A stretch of DNA of 11,384 nucleotides, taken from assembly GCA_905207425.1 (NCBI GenBank), contig CAJLLB010000063.1:1-11384 (forward strand). Direction: 5' to 3'. Shown here piece by piece: positions 5,683-11,384 of the stretch. Both the position numbers and the translations under genes were made by a program. A model generated the notes under the pieces. It was not told the origin of the DNA and ran no database searches. It saw only the letters and a list, made by a program, of their open reading frames with translations. Positions within the stretch are counted from its first letter, which is position 1; every line of letters begins with the position of its first letter. This stretch comes from an uncultured Collinsella sp. (GTDB lineage: Bacteria; Actinomycetota; Coriobacteriia; Coriobacteriales; Coriobacteriaceae).

Positions 5683-7982
5683 GTGCGACCGAGCGCGAGC
5701 ACGTGATGCCTCCGCGGCCCCTGATGCCGTGGACGATGGCCCTGTGTGCCGGCATGTGCATGAGCTGCGTCTTGGTGCTCAACATGGTCGCTGATGCGCT
5801 GCTGAGGGAGCGGGCTCCGGCGGTCGGGCCGCTATGGGCCATTCCCGTTGCGGCGGCGGTATTCGTTGTGCTGGCTCAATCTTGTGCGCGGCTTGCCCCT
5901 TGGAAGCGGTGGCTGTATGCCGCGTCCGTCGGTCTCGTGGCGGGAGCGGTCGTCTCGGTGTGGTGGGCTGTGGGCACGCTGAGTGCCTCGAAGGCGCTCG
6001 ATGGTCGAGCGGCAAGCAGCCTCGAGGTTGTCGTGCAGGGTGATCCATCCATAAACGACGACGTGTATTCCTATACCTGCGAGGCACGCGCGGACGGTAA
6101 GAACCTGGCAACGGTTCGCCTATCGTTTGACCGTGAGCTCAAGGTCGGGGCGCACGTGCGTGTTATCGGTCGCGTTTCGCGTTTTGAGAACGATGCGTAT
6201 GGACGATCGCGCGTGCTCCGAGGCGAGGTGCGCAAGGTTCAAGCCGTTCGGATTGTGCCGGTCGATGAGGGCTCTCCGGGGCCGCTGCTTCGGCTGCGAA
6301 ATGGGCTGCTTGCGTCCATCGCGGCTGCGACCGACCCGGCGCGTGCGCTCATAGCCGGTGTCGTCTGCGGTCGTTCGGCCGAGCTGCGCGCCCAGCCGGC
6401 GGGCGACTGGTTTTCGGTGACGGGAACGGCGCATCTTATCGCCGTCTCGGGCAGCCATTTGGCTATCGTGGGGTTTGTAATCGAGGGTTTATTGCAAAAG
6501 ACTCGGTGCTCACGTGGTCTTCAGCGGGCGATACTGGCGATAACGCTTGTGGGCTACGCTGCCTTTACGGGCGCGTCTCCCTCGGCCGTGCGCGCGTGCT
6601 GCATGGTATTCGCGACGCTTGTCGTAAACGGCGCGGGGCGTCGCCGGCACGGCCTTTCGGCACTCTTTGTTACCATGTCCATCTTTGTTCTACTGCGGCC
6701 GACGGTGCTGTTCGAGATGGGCTTTCAGCTTTCATGTGCCAGCGTCTTAGCCATTCTGTGCTTTTGCCCCTATGCGACCTACGCTTTGGGCGAGCTGGGT
6801 GTGCCATCGGGCGTTGCCAGCATGCTTTCCGTCACGCTGTGCTCGCAACTGGCGACACTTCCCATTACCATTCCTGCCTTCGGTACGTTCTCGCTCATTG
6901 CTCCGCTGGCAAATGCGGTCATCGGTCCGGTGGTGAGCGTACTGCTTGCCGTGTCGATCGTGCTGGTTCCCTTTTCGCTCGTGGCACCGTTGCGGACTTG
7001 GGCGCTCGTTGTGCCCATGATTGCCTCCCGTTGCGCGCTGTTCTTCGAGCAGCTGTTTGCCGCCGTGCCGGGTGCATCCGTGAGCGTGCCGCCCGATAGC
7101 ATGTGGATTTACCTAGTGCCGTGTTTGCTGGCGGTTCTGCTGGTCTGGTGGCCGCGTCCCCGTGCACGTCCTATGGCGGTGGGGCTTGCATGCCTGGTGC
7201 TCTTGGCTGCGATTCCGTACGCCTACTGGGATCGATTCGCTCCGCCTTCGGTGACGGTGCTCGATGTGGGCCAGGCCGATGCGATTCTTATCCGCCAGGG
7301 CGGCGCAGTAGCACTCGTCGACTGCGGGCTCGACGAGCGCGTGGTGGCGGCGTTGGTTCGCAATAACGTGCACCATATCGATGCCGTCTTTGTGACGCAT
7401 TGGGATGAGGATCACTGGGGTGGTCTGCCTGCCGTGCTCGAACAGTTTTCGGTTGGAACGATTGCCGTGGCGGCGGATGCGCTGGAGGATGCTCCTGCCG
7501 GGGTATTGAACCGACCAGGCGTGGAGTATCGGCAGGTGCGCCGTGGGGATACGGTCGATATCGGCTTATTTTGCGCCCGCGTGATGTGGCCATTCGAGTC
7601 CGTTGATGGCGAGGGAAATGAGGACTCGCTTGTCCTGCTGCTCTCATATGTTCAGGAAGGCAAGGGCCTGCGCATACTCCTCACCGGCGATGCCGAGCTC
7701 GACCAAGAACGGGAATTCGTGCATGAGGTGGGGGATATCGATGTGCTTAAACTTGGGCATCACGGCTCCAAGGTTTCAGTCGATGGTGAGTTGCTGGACG
7801 TCTTGAAGCCCGAGCTTTCCCTTGCGAGCGCGGGCGAAGGGAATCGATACGGCCATCCGTCCGATGCCTGCATCGATGCCGTTAAGGAAGCGGGCGGCGT
7901 GTTCACGTGCACCATCGAACACGGCGACATTACCGTCACGCCGACTGCGAATGGCTTTGCGATGCGATGCCAGCGATCGTGA
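5679..7982 (+). CDS. comEC: ComEC/Rec2 DNA uptake channel
   Basis: ComEC is the inner-membrane channel that takes single-stranded DNA into the cell during transformation. The 767-residue protein is intact and has all three expected parts. Two or three N-terminal membrane helices (about 17-38, 51-69, 79-100) precede a DUF4131/OB-like domain (about 115-195). The multi-helix Competence domain (about 220-510) contains IAGVVCGRSAEL and LIAVSGSHLAIVG. The C-terminal metallo-beta-lactamase domain (about 523-767) has VLDVGQADA, THWDEDHWGG (H574, D576, D578, H579), LLTGDAE with D671, LKLGHHGS (691-697) and NRYGHP (722-727), so the putative nuclease metal site looks complete. The ATG at 5679 overlaps the comEA stop as ATGA, which points to coupling; ATG 5706 is a weaker alternative. 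The gene uses codons such as ATA, CGG and GGG visibly more than lepA or rpsT. Confidence 0.95.
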   Translation: MSATEREHVMPPRPLMPWTMALCAGMCMSCVLVLNMVADALLRERAPAVGPLWAIPVAAAVFVVLAQSCARLAPWKRWLYAASVGLVAGAVVSVWWAVGTLSASKALDGRAASSLEVVVQGDPSINDDVYSYTCEARADGKNLATVRLSFDRELKVGAHVRVIGRVSRFENDAYGRSRVLRGEVRKVQAVRIVPVDEGSPGPLLRLRNGLLASIAAATDPARALIAGVVCGRSAELRAQPAGDWFSVTGTAHLIAVSGSHLAIVGFVIEGLLQKTRCSRGLQRAILAITLVGYAAFTGASPSAVRACCMVFATLVVNGAGRRRHGLSALFVTMSIFVLLRPTVLFEMGFQLSCASVLAILCFCPYATYALGELGVPSGVASMLSVTLCSQLATLPITIPAFGTFSLIAPLANAVIGPVVSVLLAVSIVLVPFSLVAPLRTWALVVPMIASRCALFFEQLFAAVPGASVSVPPDSMWIYLVPCLLAVLLVWWPRPRARPMAVGLACLVLLAAIPYAYWDRFAPPSVTVLDVGQADAILIRQGGAVALVDCGLDERVVAALVRNNVHHIDAVFVTHWDEDHWGGLPAVLEQFSVGTIAVAADALEDAPAGVLNRPGVEYRQVRRGDTVDIGLFCARVMWPFESVDGEGNEDSLVLLLSYVQEGKGLRILLTGDAELDQEREFVHEVGDIDVLKLGHHGSKVSVDGELLDVLKPELSLASAGEGNRYGHPSDACIDAVKEAGGVFTCTIEHGDITVTPTANGFAMRCQRS

Positions 7983-7990
7983 CGACGTCG

Positions 7991-8020
7991 TTGGCGTGTG
8001 GTGGGCCCCTGGGCTAGAAT
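7991..8020 (+). promoter_or_regulatory. Candidate promoter of holA
   Basis: TTGGCG (7991-7996) and TAGAAT (8015-8020) are separated by 18 nt. The hexamers match consensus at 4 of 6 and 5 of 6 bases. They sit in the 78-nt comEC-holA gap and predict a start site near 8027, about 34 nt before the holA ATG. A 10-bp palindrome, ACGACGTCGT (7982-7991), touches the -35. No terminator is visible between comEC and holA, so read-through from comEC is also possible. Confidence 0.55.
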
Positions 8021-8060
8021 GGCACGGAACGAATACGAAGGCCTGCGGGAGGGGAGCGCA

Positions 8061-9023
8061 ATGTCCGAAACCGGTCTGCTGCCGGCATATCTGATTGTCG
8101 GTACCGACGGAGTCAAGCACGATCACGCCGTCTCGCGTATGAAAGCGCGTCTGGAAAAGTCGGGTATGGTCGAGTTCAACCTCGACGAGCGCGACATGAC
8201 CAAGGACCCCGATATCGAGTCCATTATCGGATCGCTTAACACCTTTCCGATGGGCAGCGAGTTTCGCCTGGTAATCCTTTACGGCTGCTCAAAGCTCGCC
8301 AAGGCGGTCTCGGAGCCGCTCGTTGAGTATCTGGCGAGTCCCAGCCCCACAACGGTCTGCCTCATCATCGCCGACTCGCTTGCCAAGAACACGCGCCTGT
8401 ATAAGGCGATCGCCAAGATCGACAAGAAGGCCGTGATCGATTGCTCCGGCACCAAGCGCTGGGAACTACCGCGCCGCGTGCAACAGATGGCGACGCAGCA
8501 CGGCAAGTCGATTTCGACGGCGGCCGCCGAGGAACTCGTCTCGCGTTCGGGTGAAAACACTCGCATGCTCGATAACGACTTGGCTAAGCTTGCCCAGATG
8601 GTCGAGGCGCCCCAGATTGAGCTTGCCGACGTTGAGCGCTGGATTGTACGTACGGCCGAGGTTCAACCCTGGGATTTTCTCAATGCGGTCTCGGCCCGTG
8701 ACATGCGACGCTCGCTCGAGCTCTTCAATCTACTGCCCGCCAAGAGCTACGTGTGGACTTACACATTGCTGTGCGGCCGCATCCGCGAGCTAATCGTCGC
8801 CAAGGCGCTCGATGCGCGCGGACAGGGTCGTGAGCTGGCCGCAACGCTCAAGCTCCAGTCCTGGCAGGTCAAAAATCATCTGACCTGGGCACGCCGCTTT
8901 TCGATGGCGGAGCTCGTCGCTGCGCTCGAGGGCGCGGTCGATGTGGAGCTCGCGCTCAAGGGTTCGGCCGATTCTCAGACCGCGCTTTTGCTCTGGATTA
9001 CGAACATCTTGAGAAAATCGTGA
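8061..9023 (+). CDS. holA: DNA polymerase III delta subunit HolA
   Basis: HolA is the clamp-loader subunit that opens the sliding clamp and helps place it on primed DNA. The 320-residue length is normal. It begins with the family-typical AYLIVGTDGVKHDHAVSRMK, which corresponds to the degenerate Walker-A area of delta. Features of the AAA+-like fold follow, including a FRLVILYGCSKL strand, CLIIADS at about 112-118, and a SRSGENTRMLDNDLAKL helix typical of the delta lid domain. The C-terminal collar domain follows. No functional P-loop is expected or seen. The ATG at 8061 has a strong ribosome binding site, GGAGG at 8048-8052, with 8-nt spacing. Upstream in-frame ATG 8019 falls inside the predicted -10 box, so it is rejected. 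The order comEA-comEC-holA-rpsT-lepA is widespread in Gram-positive bacteria, which strengthens the call. Confidence 0.93.
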   Translation: MSETGLLPAYLIVGTDGVKHDHAVSRMKARLEKSGMVEFNLDERDMTKDPDIESIIGSLNTFPMGSEFRLVILYGCSKLAKAVSEPLVEYLASPSPTTVCLIIADSLAKNTRLYKAIAKIDKKAVIDCSGTKRWELPRRVQQMATQHGKSISTAAAEELVSRSGENTRMLDNDLAKLAQMVEAPQIELADVERWIVRTAEVQPWDFLNAVSARDMRRSLELFNLLPAKSYVWTYTLLCGRIRELIVAKALDARGQGRELAATLKLQSWQVKNHLTWARRFSMAELVAALEGAVDVELALKGSADSQTALLLWITNILRKS

Positions 9024-9072
9024 TGATACCTGCCTATTTGACAAATTCGTTCTATCCCTTTGAGGGGGAGCG

Positions 9073-9081
9073 TGCTATAGT
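9073..9081 (+). promoter_or_regulatory. Extended -10 promoter element for rpsT
   Basis: TGCTATAGT contains an extended -10 (TGn) followed by TATAGT (9076-9081), predicting a start near 9088 and a leader of about 69 nt. A perfect TTGACA occurs at 9038-9043, but it lies 32 nt from the -10, too far for a normal promoter. The small dyad CCCTTTGAGGG (9056-9066) is immediately upstream of the -10. Confidence 0.55.
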
Positions 9082-9091
9082 AGGCGCTTGC

Positions 9092-9129
9092 ATGACCTCA
9101 CCGTGTCTCAGAGGTGTCATACATTTTTT
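9092..9129 (+). promoter_or_regulatory. Attenuator-like hairpin in the rpsT leader
   Basis: ATGACCTC (9092-9099) can pair with GAGG-TG-TCAT (9111-9120), giving 8 base pairs with a 2-nt bulge and an 11-nt loop. ACA and a six-T run (9124-9129) follow. This resembles a weak intrinsic terminator placed between the promoter and the ribosome binding site (GAAAGGA, 9141-9147), as expected of an attenuator or a ribosomal-protein leader RNA. The pairing is visible; regulation by S20 or by anything else is inference. Confidence 0.4.
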
Positions 9130-9156
9130 GCAAGGAACTCGAAAGGAACTCCAGAA

Positions 9157-9423
9157 GTGGCAAACATCAAGTCTCAGAAGAAGCGTATCCGCACCAATGA
9201 GGCAGCTCGCATGCGTAACAAGGCTGTCAAGTCCGAGCTCAAGACGCTGACCAAGCACGTCCAGTCCGCCGTCGCCGAGGGCGACGCCGAGAAGGCCCAG
9301 GCTGCCCTCAAGACCGTCACCAAGCGTCTCGACATGGCTGCCGCCAAGCATGTTATCCACAAGAACCAGGCTTCCAACCGCAAGTCCGGTCTTGCCAAGC
9401 TCGTGAACAGCATCAACGCCTAA
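9157..9423 (+). CDS. rpsT: 30S ribosomal protein S20
   Basis: S20 is a primary-binding protein of the small subunit that contacts 16S rRNA through long alpha-helices. The 88-residue product is lysine-rich and begins with the typical [20 protein letters not shown]. It ends with the usual basic segment [19 protein letters not shown]. The start is a GTG at 9157 with GAAAGGA 9 nt upstream; the longer in-frame reading from ATG 9088 would translate the leader hairpin and add residues foreign to S20. Codon choice is strongly biased to C-ending codons, as expected for a highly expressed gene. It appears to be a single-gene transcript with its own promoter, structured leader and terminator. Confidence 0.97.
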   Translation: MANIKSQKKRIRTNEAARMRNKAVKSELKTLTKHVQSAVAEGDAEKAQAALKTVTKRLDMAAAKHVIHKNQASNRKSGLAKLVNSINA

Positions 9424-9457
9424 GTTGTAAATTTCACACCACACAGATTACGCGCAT

Positions 9458-9494
9458 AAATGGAGCCTGTTTTATGGAACAGGCTCCATTTTTT
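9458..9494 (+). terminator. Intrinsic terminator of rpsT
   Basis: A perfect 14-bp stem, AAATGGAGCCTGTT (9458-9471) with AACAGGCTCCATTT (9478-9491), closes a 6-nt loop (TTATGG) and is followed by a six-T run (9489-9494). It ends the rpsT transcript 35 nt after the stop codon. The A-rich left flank would be a partial T-run on the other strand, but no gene there needs it. Confidence 0.95.
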
Positions 9495-9506
9495 GTACCG
9501 CTCGGG

Positions 9507-9512
9507 TAAGAT
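9507..9512 (+). promoter_or_regulatory. Candidate -10 box for a leaderless lepA transcript
   Basis: TAAGAT matches the -10 consensus at 5 of 6 bases and ends 7 nt before the lepA ATG, so transcription would start at or next to the A of the start codon. No Shine-Dalgarno sequence is visible in TCGGGTAAGATAGTCCGC before the ATG, which fits leaderless initiation. No clear -35 is present: the expected position falls in the right arm of the rpsT terminator. Confidence 0.45.
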
Positions 9513-9519
9513 AGTCCGC

Positions 9520-11331
9520 ATGAATACTTCAATTGACATTTCCCACATCCGCAACTTCTCAATCGTTGCGCACATCGACCATGGCAAGTCCACGATCAGC
9601 GATCGCATCCTCGAGCTCACCCATACCGTCGACGAACGCGACATGGAGTCGCAGCTGCTCGACACCATGGATATCGAGCGCGAGCGCGGCATCACGATCA
9701 AGTCCAATGCCGTTCGCGTGTCCTATGACGCCGACGATGGCGAGACGTATCAGTTCAATCTGATCGATACGCCGGGCCACGTGGACTTTACCTATGAGGT
9801 CTCGCGCTCGCTGGCAGCCTGTGAGGGCGCGGTGCTCGTTGTCGACGCCACGCAGGGCGTCGAGGCGCAGACCGTCTCCAACGCGACGCTCGCCATGAAC
9901 GCCAATCTGGACATTGTGCCGGCCATCAACAAGATCGACCTGCCCTCGGCCCATCCCGACGAGGTTAAGACCGAGATCGAGGATGACCTGGCGATCCCTG
10001 CCGATGATGCCGTGTGCGTCTCGGGCAAGACCGGCGAGGGCATCCACGATCTGTTGGAGTCCATTGTCTTTTTGATCTCTCCGCCCAAGGGCGATGCGAA
10101 CGCGCCGCTCAAGGCACTCATTCTGGATTCGTACTTCGACGAGTATCGTGGCGTCGTCGCCACGGTGCGCATCTTTGACGGCTCCATCAAAAAGGGCGAT
10201 ACCCTGCGCATGATGCAGGCAAAGGGCGACTTTTTGGTCGATGGCGTGGGCGTCAAGCGTCCCGCCGAGACCCCGGTCGACGCGCTCACGGTCGGCGAGG
10301 TCGGATACGTGGTCACGGGCCTGAAGGACCCCGAGGCCGTTCGCGTGGGCGATACCCTCACGTGGGCGTCGAATCCCTGCCCCGAGCCGCTTCCCGGCTA
10401 CCGCGAGGCCAAGCCCATGGTCTATACGGGCCTGTTCCCGATCGATAACAAGGACTACGAGAACCTGCGTGACGCGCTCGATAAGCTGCACGTCAACGAC
10501 CCGTCGTTGGTGTGGGAGCCCGAGACCTCGGTGGCGCTCGGCTTTGGCTTCCGCGTGGGCTTCTTGGGCCTGCTGCATATGGAGGTCGTCAAGGAGCGCC
10601 TGGAGCGCGAGTTCAATCTTGACCTCATTGCCACGAGCCCCTCGGTGGACTATCACGTCTACAAGACTGACGGCGAGATGATTGATGTCCGCAGCCCGCA
10701 GGATCTGCCCGAGGCTACGCGCATCGAGCGTATCGAGGAACCCTACCTCAAGGCCAAGATTATCTGCCCGCCCGAGTATACGGGTGCCGTCATGCAGCTC
10801 GCTATCGAGCACCGCGGCATTACTACCGACATGATTCATCTCACGAGCAAGTCGGTCGAGATGCGCTTTGATATGCCGCTCGCCGAGCTCATCTTGGACT
10901 TCTTTGACCAGCTCAAGAGCCGTACCAAGGGCTATGCCTCGCTCGACTACGAGTTCAACGAGTATCGTCCCTCCGAGCTCGTCAAGCTCGATATCTTGCT
11001 TTCGGGCGACGAGGTGGACGCGCTGTCGTTTATCGTCCACAAGGACAAGGCCTATGGTCTGGCCCGCGGTCTGTGCGACAAGCTTAAGGAGATCATCCCG
11101 CGTCAGCTGTTCGAGGTGCCCATCCAGGGTGCTATCGGCAATAAGATCATTGCCCGCTCCACCGTCAAGGCGCGTCGCAAGGACGTGCTTGCTAAGTGCT
11201 ACGGCGGCGATATCTCGCGTAAGCGCAAGCTGCTCGAGAAGCAGAAAGAGGGCAAGAAGCGCATGAAGGCCATCGGATCGGTCGAGGTCCCGCAGGAGGC
11301 CTTTATGGCGATCCTCAAGGTGGACGAGTAG
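9520..11331 (+). CDS. lepA: Elongation factor 4 (LepA)
   Basis: LepA is a translational GTPase that acts on ribosomes and is proposed to back-translocate or remodel stalled or assembling ribosomes. The 603-residue length is standard. The G domain has AHIDHGKST (17-25), RGITIKS (56-62), DTPGH (83-87), NKID (137-140) and SGKTG (168-172). Domain II, two EF-G-like domains and the LepA-specific C-terminal domain follow, ending with [19 protein letters not shown] and [14 protein letters not shown]. The ATG at 9520 gives the usual short N-terminus before the G1 motif. The in-frame ATG at 9460 lies within the rpsT terminator and is rejected. No ribosome binding site precedes the ATG, and a -10-like box sits just upstream. 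A downstream gene begins 4 nt after the stop, so the two are probably cotranscribed. Confidence 0.97.
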   Translation: MNTSIDISHIRNFSIVAHIDHGKSTISDRILELTHTVDERDMESQLLDTMDIERERGITIKSNAVRVSYDADDGETYQFNLIDTPGHVDFTYEVSRSLAACEGAVLVVDATQGVEAQTVSNATLAMNANLDIVPAINKIDLPSAHPDEVKTEIEDDLAIPADDAVCVSGKTGEGIHDLLESIVFLISPPKGDANAPLKALILDSYFDEYRGVVATVRIFDGSIKKGDTLRMMQAKGDFLVDGVGVKRPAETPVDALTVGEVGYVVTGLKDPEAVRVGDTLTWASNPCPEPLPGYREAKPMVYTGLFPIDNKDYENLRDALDKLHVNDPSLVWEPETSVALGFGFRVGFLGLLHMEVVKERLEREFNLDLIATSPSVDYHVYKTDGEMIDVRSPQDLPEATRIERIEEPYLKAKIICPPEYTGAVMQLAIEHRGITTDMIHLTSKSVEMRFDMPLAELILDFFDQLKSRTKGYASLDYEFNEYRPSELVKLDILLSGDEVDALSFIVHKDKAYGLARGLCDKLKEIIPRQLFEVPIQGAIGNKIIARSTVKARRKDVLAKCYGGDISRKRKLLEKQKEGKKRMKAIGSVEVPQEAFMAILKVDE

Positions 11332-11335
11332 GTCT

Positions 11336-11384
11336 ATGGCGCTTTCTGAATACAGCAAGCGGCTGCTGGGCGCCTATGCCGAGC
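11336..11384 (+). CDS. N-terminal fragment of the gene after lepA (possibly hemW)
   Basis: An ATG 4 nt after the lepA stop opens a frame that runs to the window end, giving MALSEYSKRLLGAYAE. Sixteen residues are too few to identify a family from sequence. In many Gram-positive bacteria lepA is followed by hemW, a radical-SAM heme chaperone, so that is the leading guess from context alone. The ribosome binding site is weak (GTAGGT), which fits coupling to lepA. Confidence 0.5.
   Translation, partial: MALSEYSKRLLGAYAE

Noticed and set aside
8019..8060. Earlier in-frame start for holA at ATG 8019
   Set aside because: That ATG overlaps the predicted -10 hexamer, so it would precede the transcript; ATG 8061 has a strong ribosome binding site.
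9038..9081. TTGACA at 9038 as the -35 of the rpsT TATAGT box
   Set aside because: The spacing is 32 nt, far beyond the 16-18 nt usual for sigma-A promoters; the extended -10 explains activity without it.
9460..9519. Earlier in-frame start for lepA at ATG 9460
   Set aside because: It lies inside the rpsT terminator stem and adds 20 residues absent from LepA proteins.
9559..11358. 599-codon open frame on the minus strand opposite lepA
   Set aside because: It mirrors the codon structure of lepA in GC-rich DNA, where strong codon bias removes antisense stops. The translation resembles no protein I recognise, and lepA is certain.
1..11384. CRISPR array, tRNA or rRNA gene, insertion sequence or prophage remnants
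   Set aside because: No regularly spaced repeats, cloverleaf or rRNA-like sequence, transposase or phage protein was seen; the window is continuous core genes with short gaps.

Overview
The window is compact, GC-rich, entirely plus-strand chromosomal DNA. It looks like a gut actinobacterium of the class Coriobacteriia, most probably Collinsella or a close relative. The main reasons are an actinobacterial mIHF gene placed directly before gmk and rpoZ, frequent GTG starts (pyrD, gmk, rpoZ, rpsT), and the protein sequences. The genus is inferred from remembered family resemblance, not from a search.

Layout. (1) Positions 2-2105 hold the end of a pyrimidine biosynthesis operon: pyrK (5' end outside the window), pyrD and pyrF, with each gene overlapping the next by 1 and 7 nt. 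(2) Positions 2106-2344 are a 239-nt gap with a large imperfect hairpin and a second, promoter-overlapping dyad. (3) Positions 2345-4755 hold a tightly packed operon, mihF-gmk-rpoZ-thiI, with gaps of 0-5 nt, closed by a strong intrinsic terminator. (4) Positions 4969-7982 hold comEA-comEC, coupled by an ATGA overlap. (5) holA (DNA polymerase III delta subunit) follows with its own promoter. (6) rpsT (ribosomal protein S20) follows with an extended -10 promoter, an attenuator-like leader hairpin and a strong terminator. (7) lepA (elongation factor 4) begins 26 nt after that terminator and appears to be leaderless. (8) The first 49 nt of one more gene close the window.

Functionally, PyrK and PyrD form the NAD-linked class 1B dihydroorotate dehydrogenase, and PyrF makes UMP. 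The second operon joins nucleoid organisation (mIHF), GDP synthesis (Gmk), RNA polymerase assembly (omega) and tRNA thiolation or thiamine sulfur transfer (ThiI). ComEA and ComEC are the DNA receptor and membrane channel of natural transformation. HolA, S20 and LepA are replication and translation housekeeping proteins.

I found no mobile element, CRISPR array, tRNA, rRNA or clearly novel multi-gene system. The points worth a second look are regulatory or structural: the pyrF-mihF gap, the rpsT leader, the leaderless lepA start, the gene order around thiI, and a competence module in a class where transformation is little characterised.
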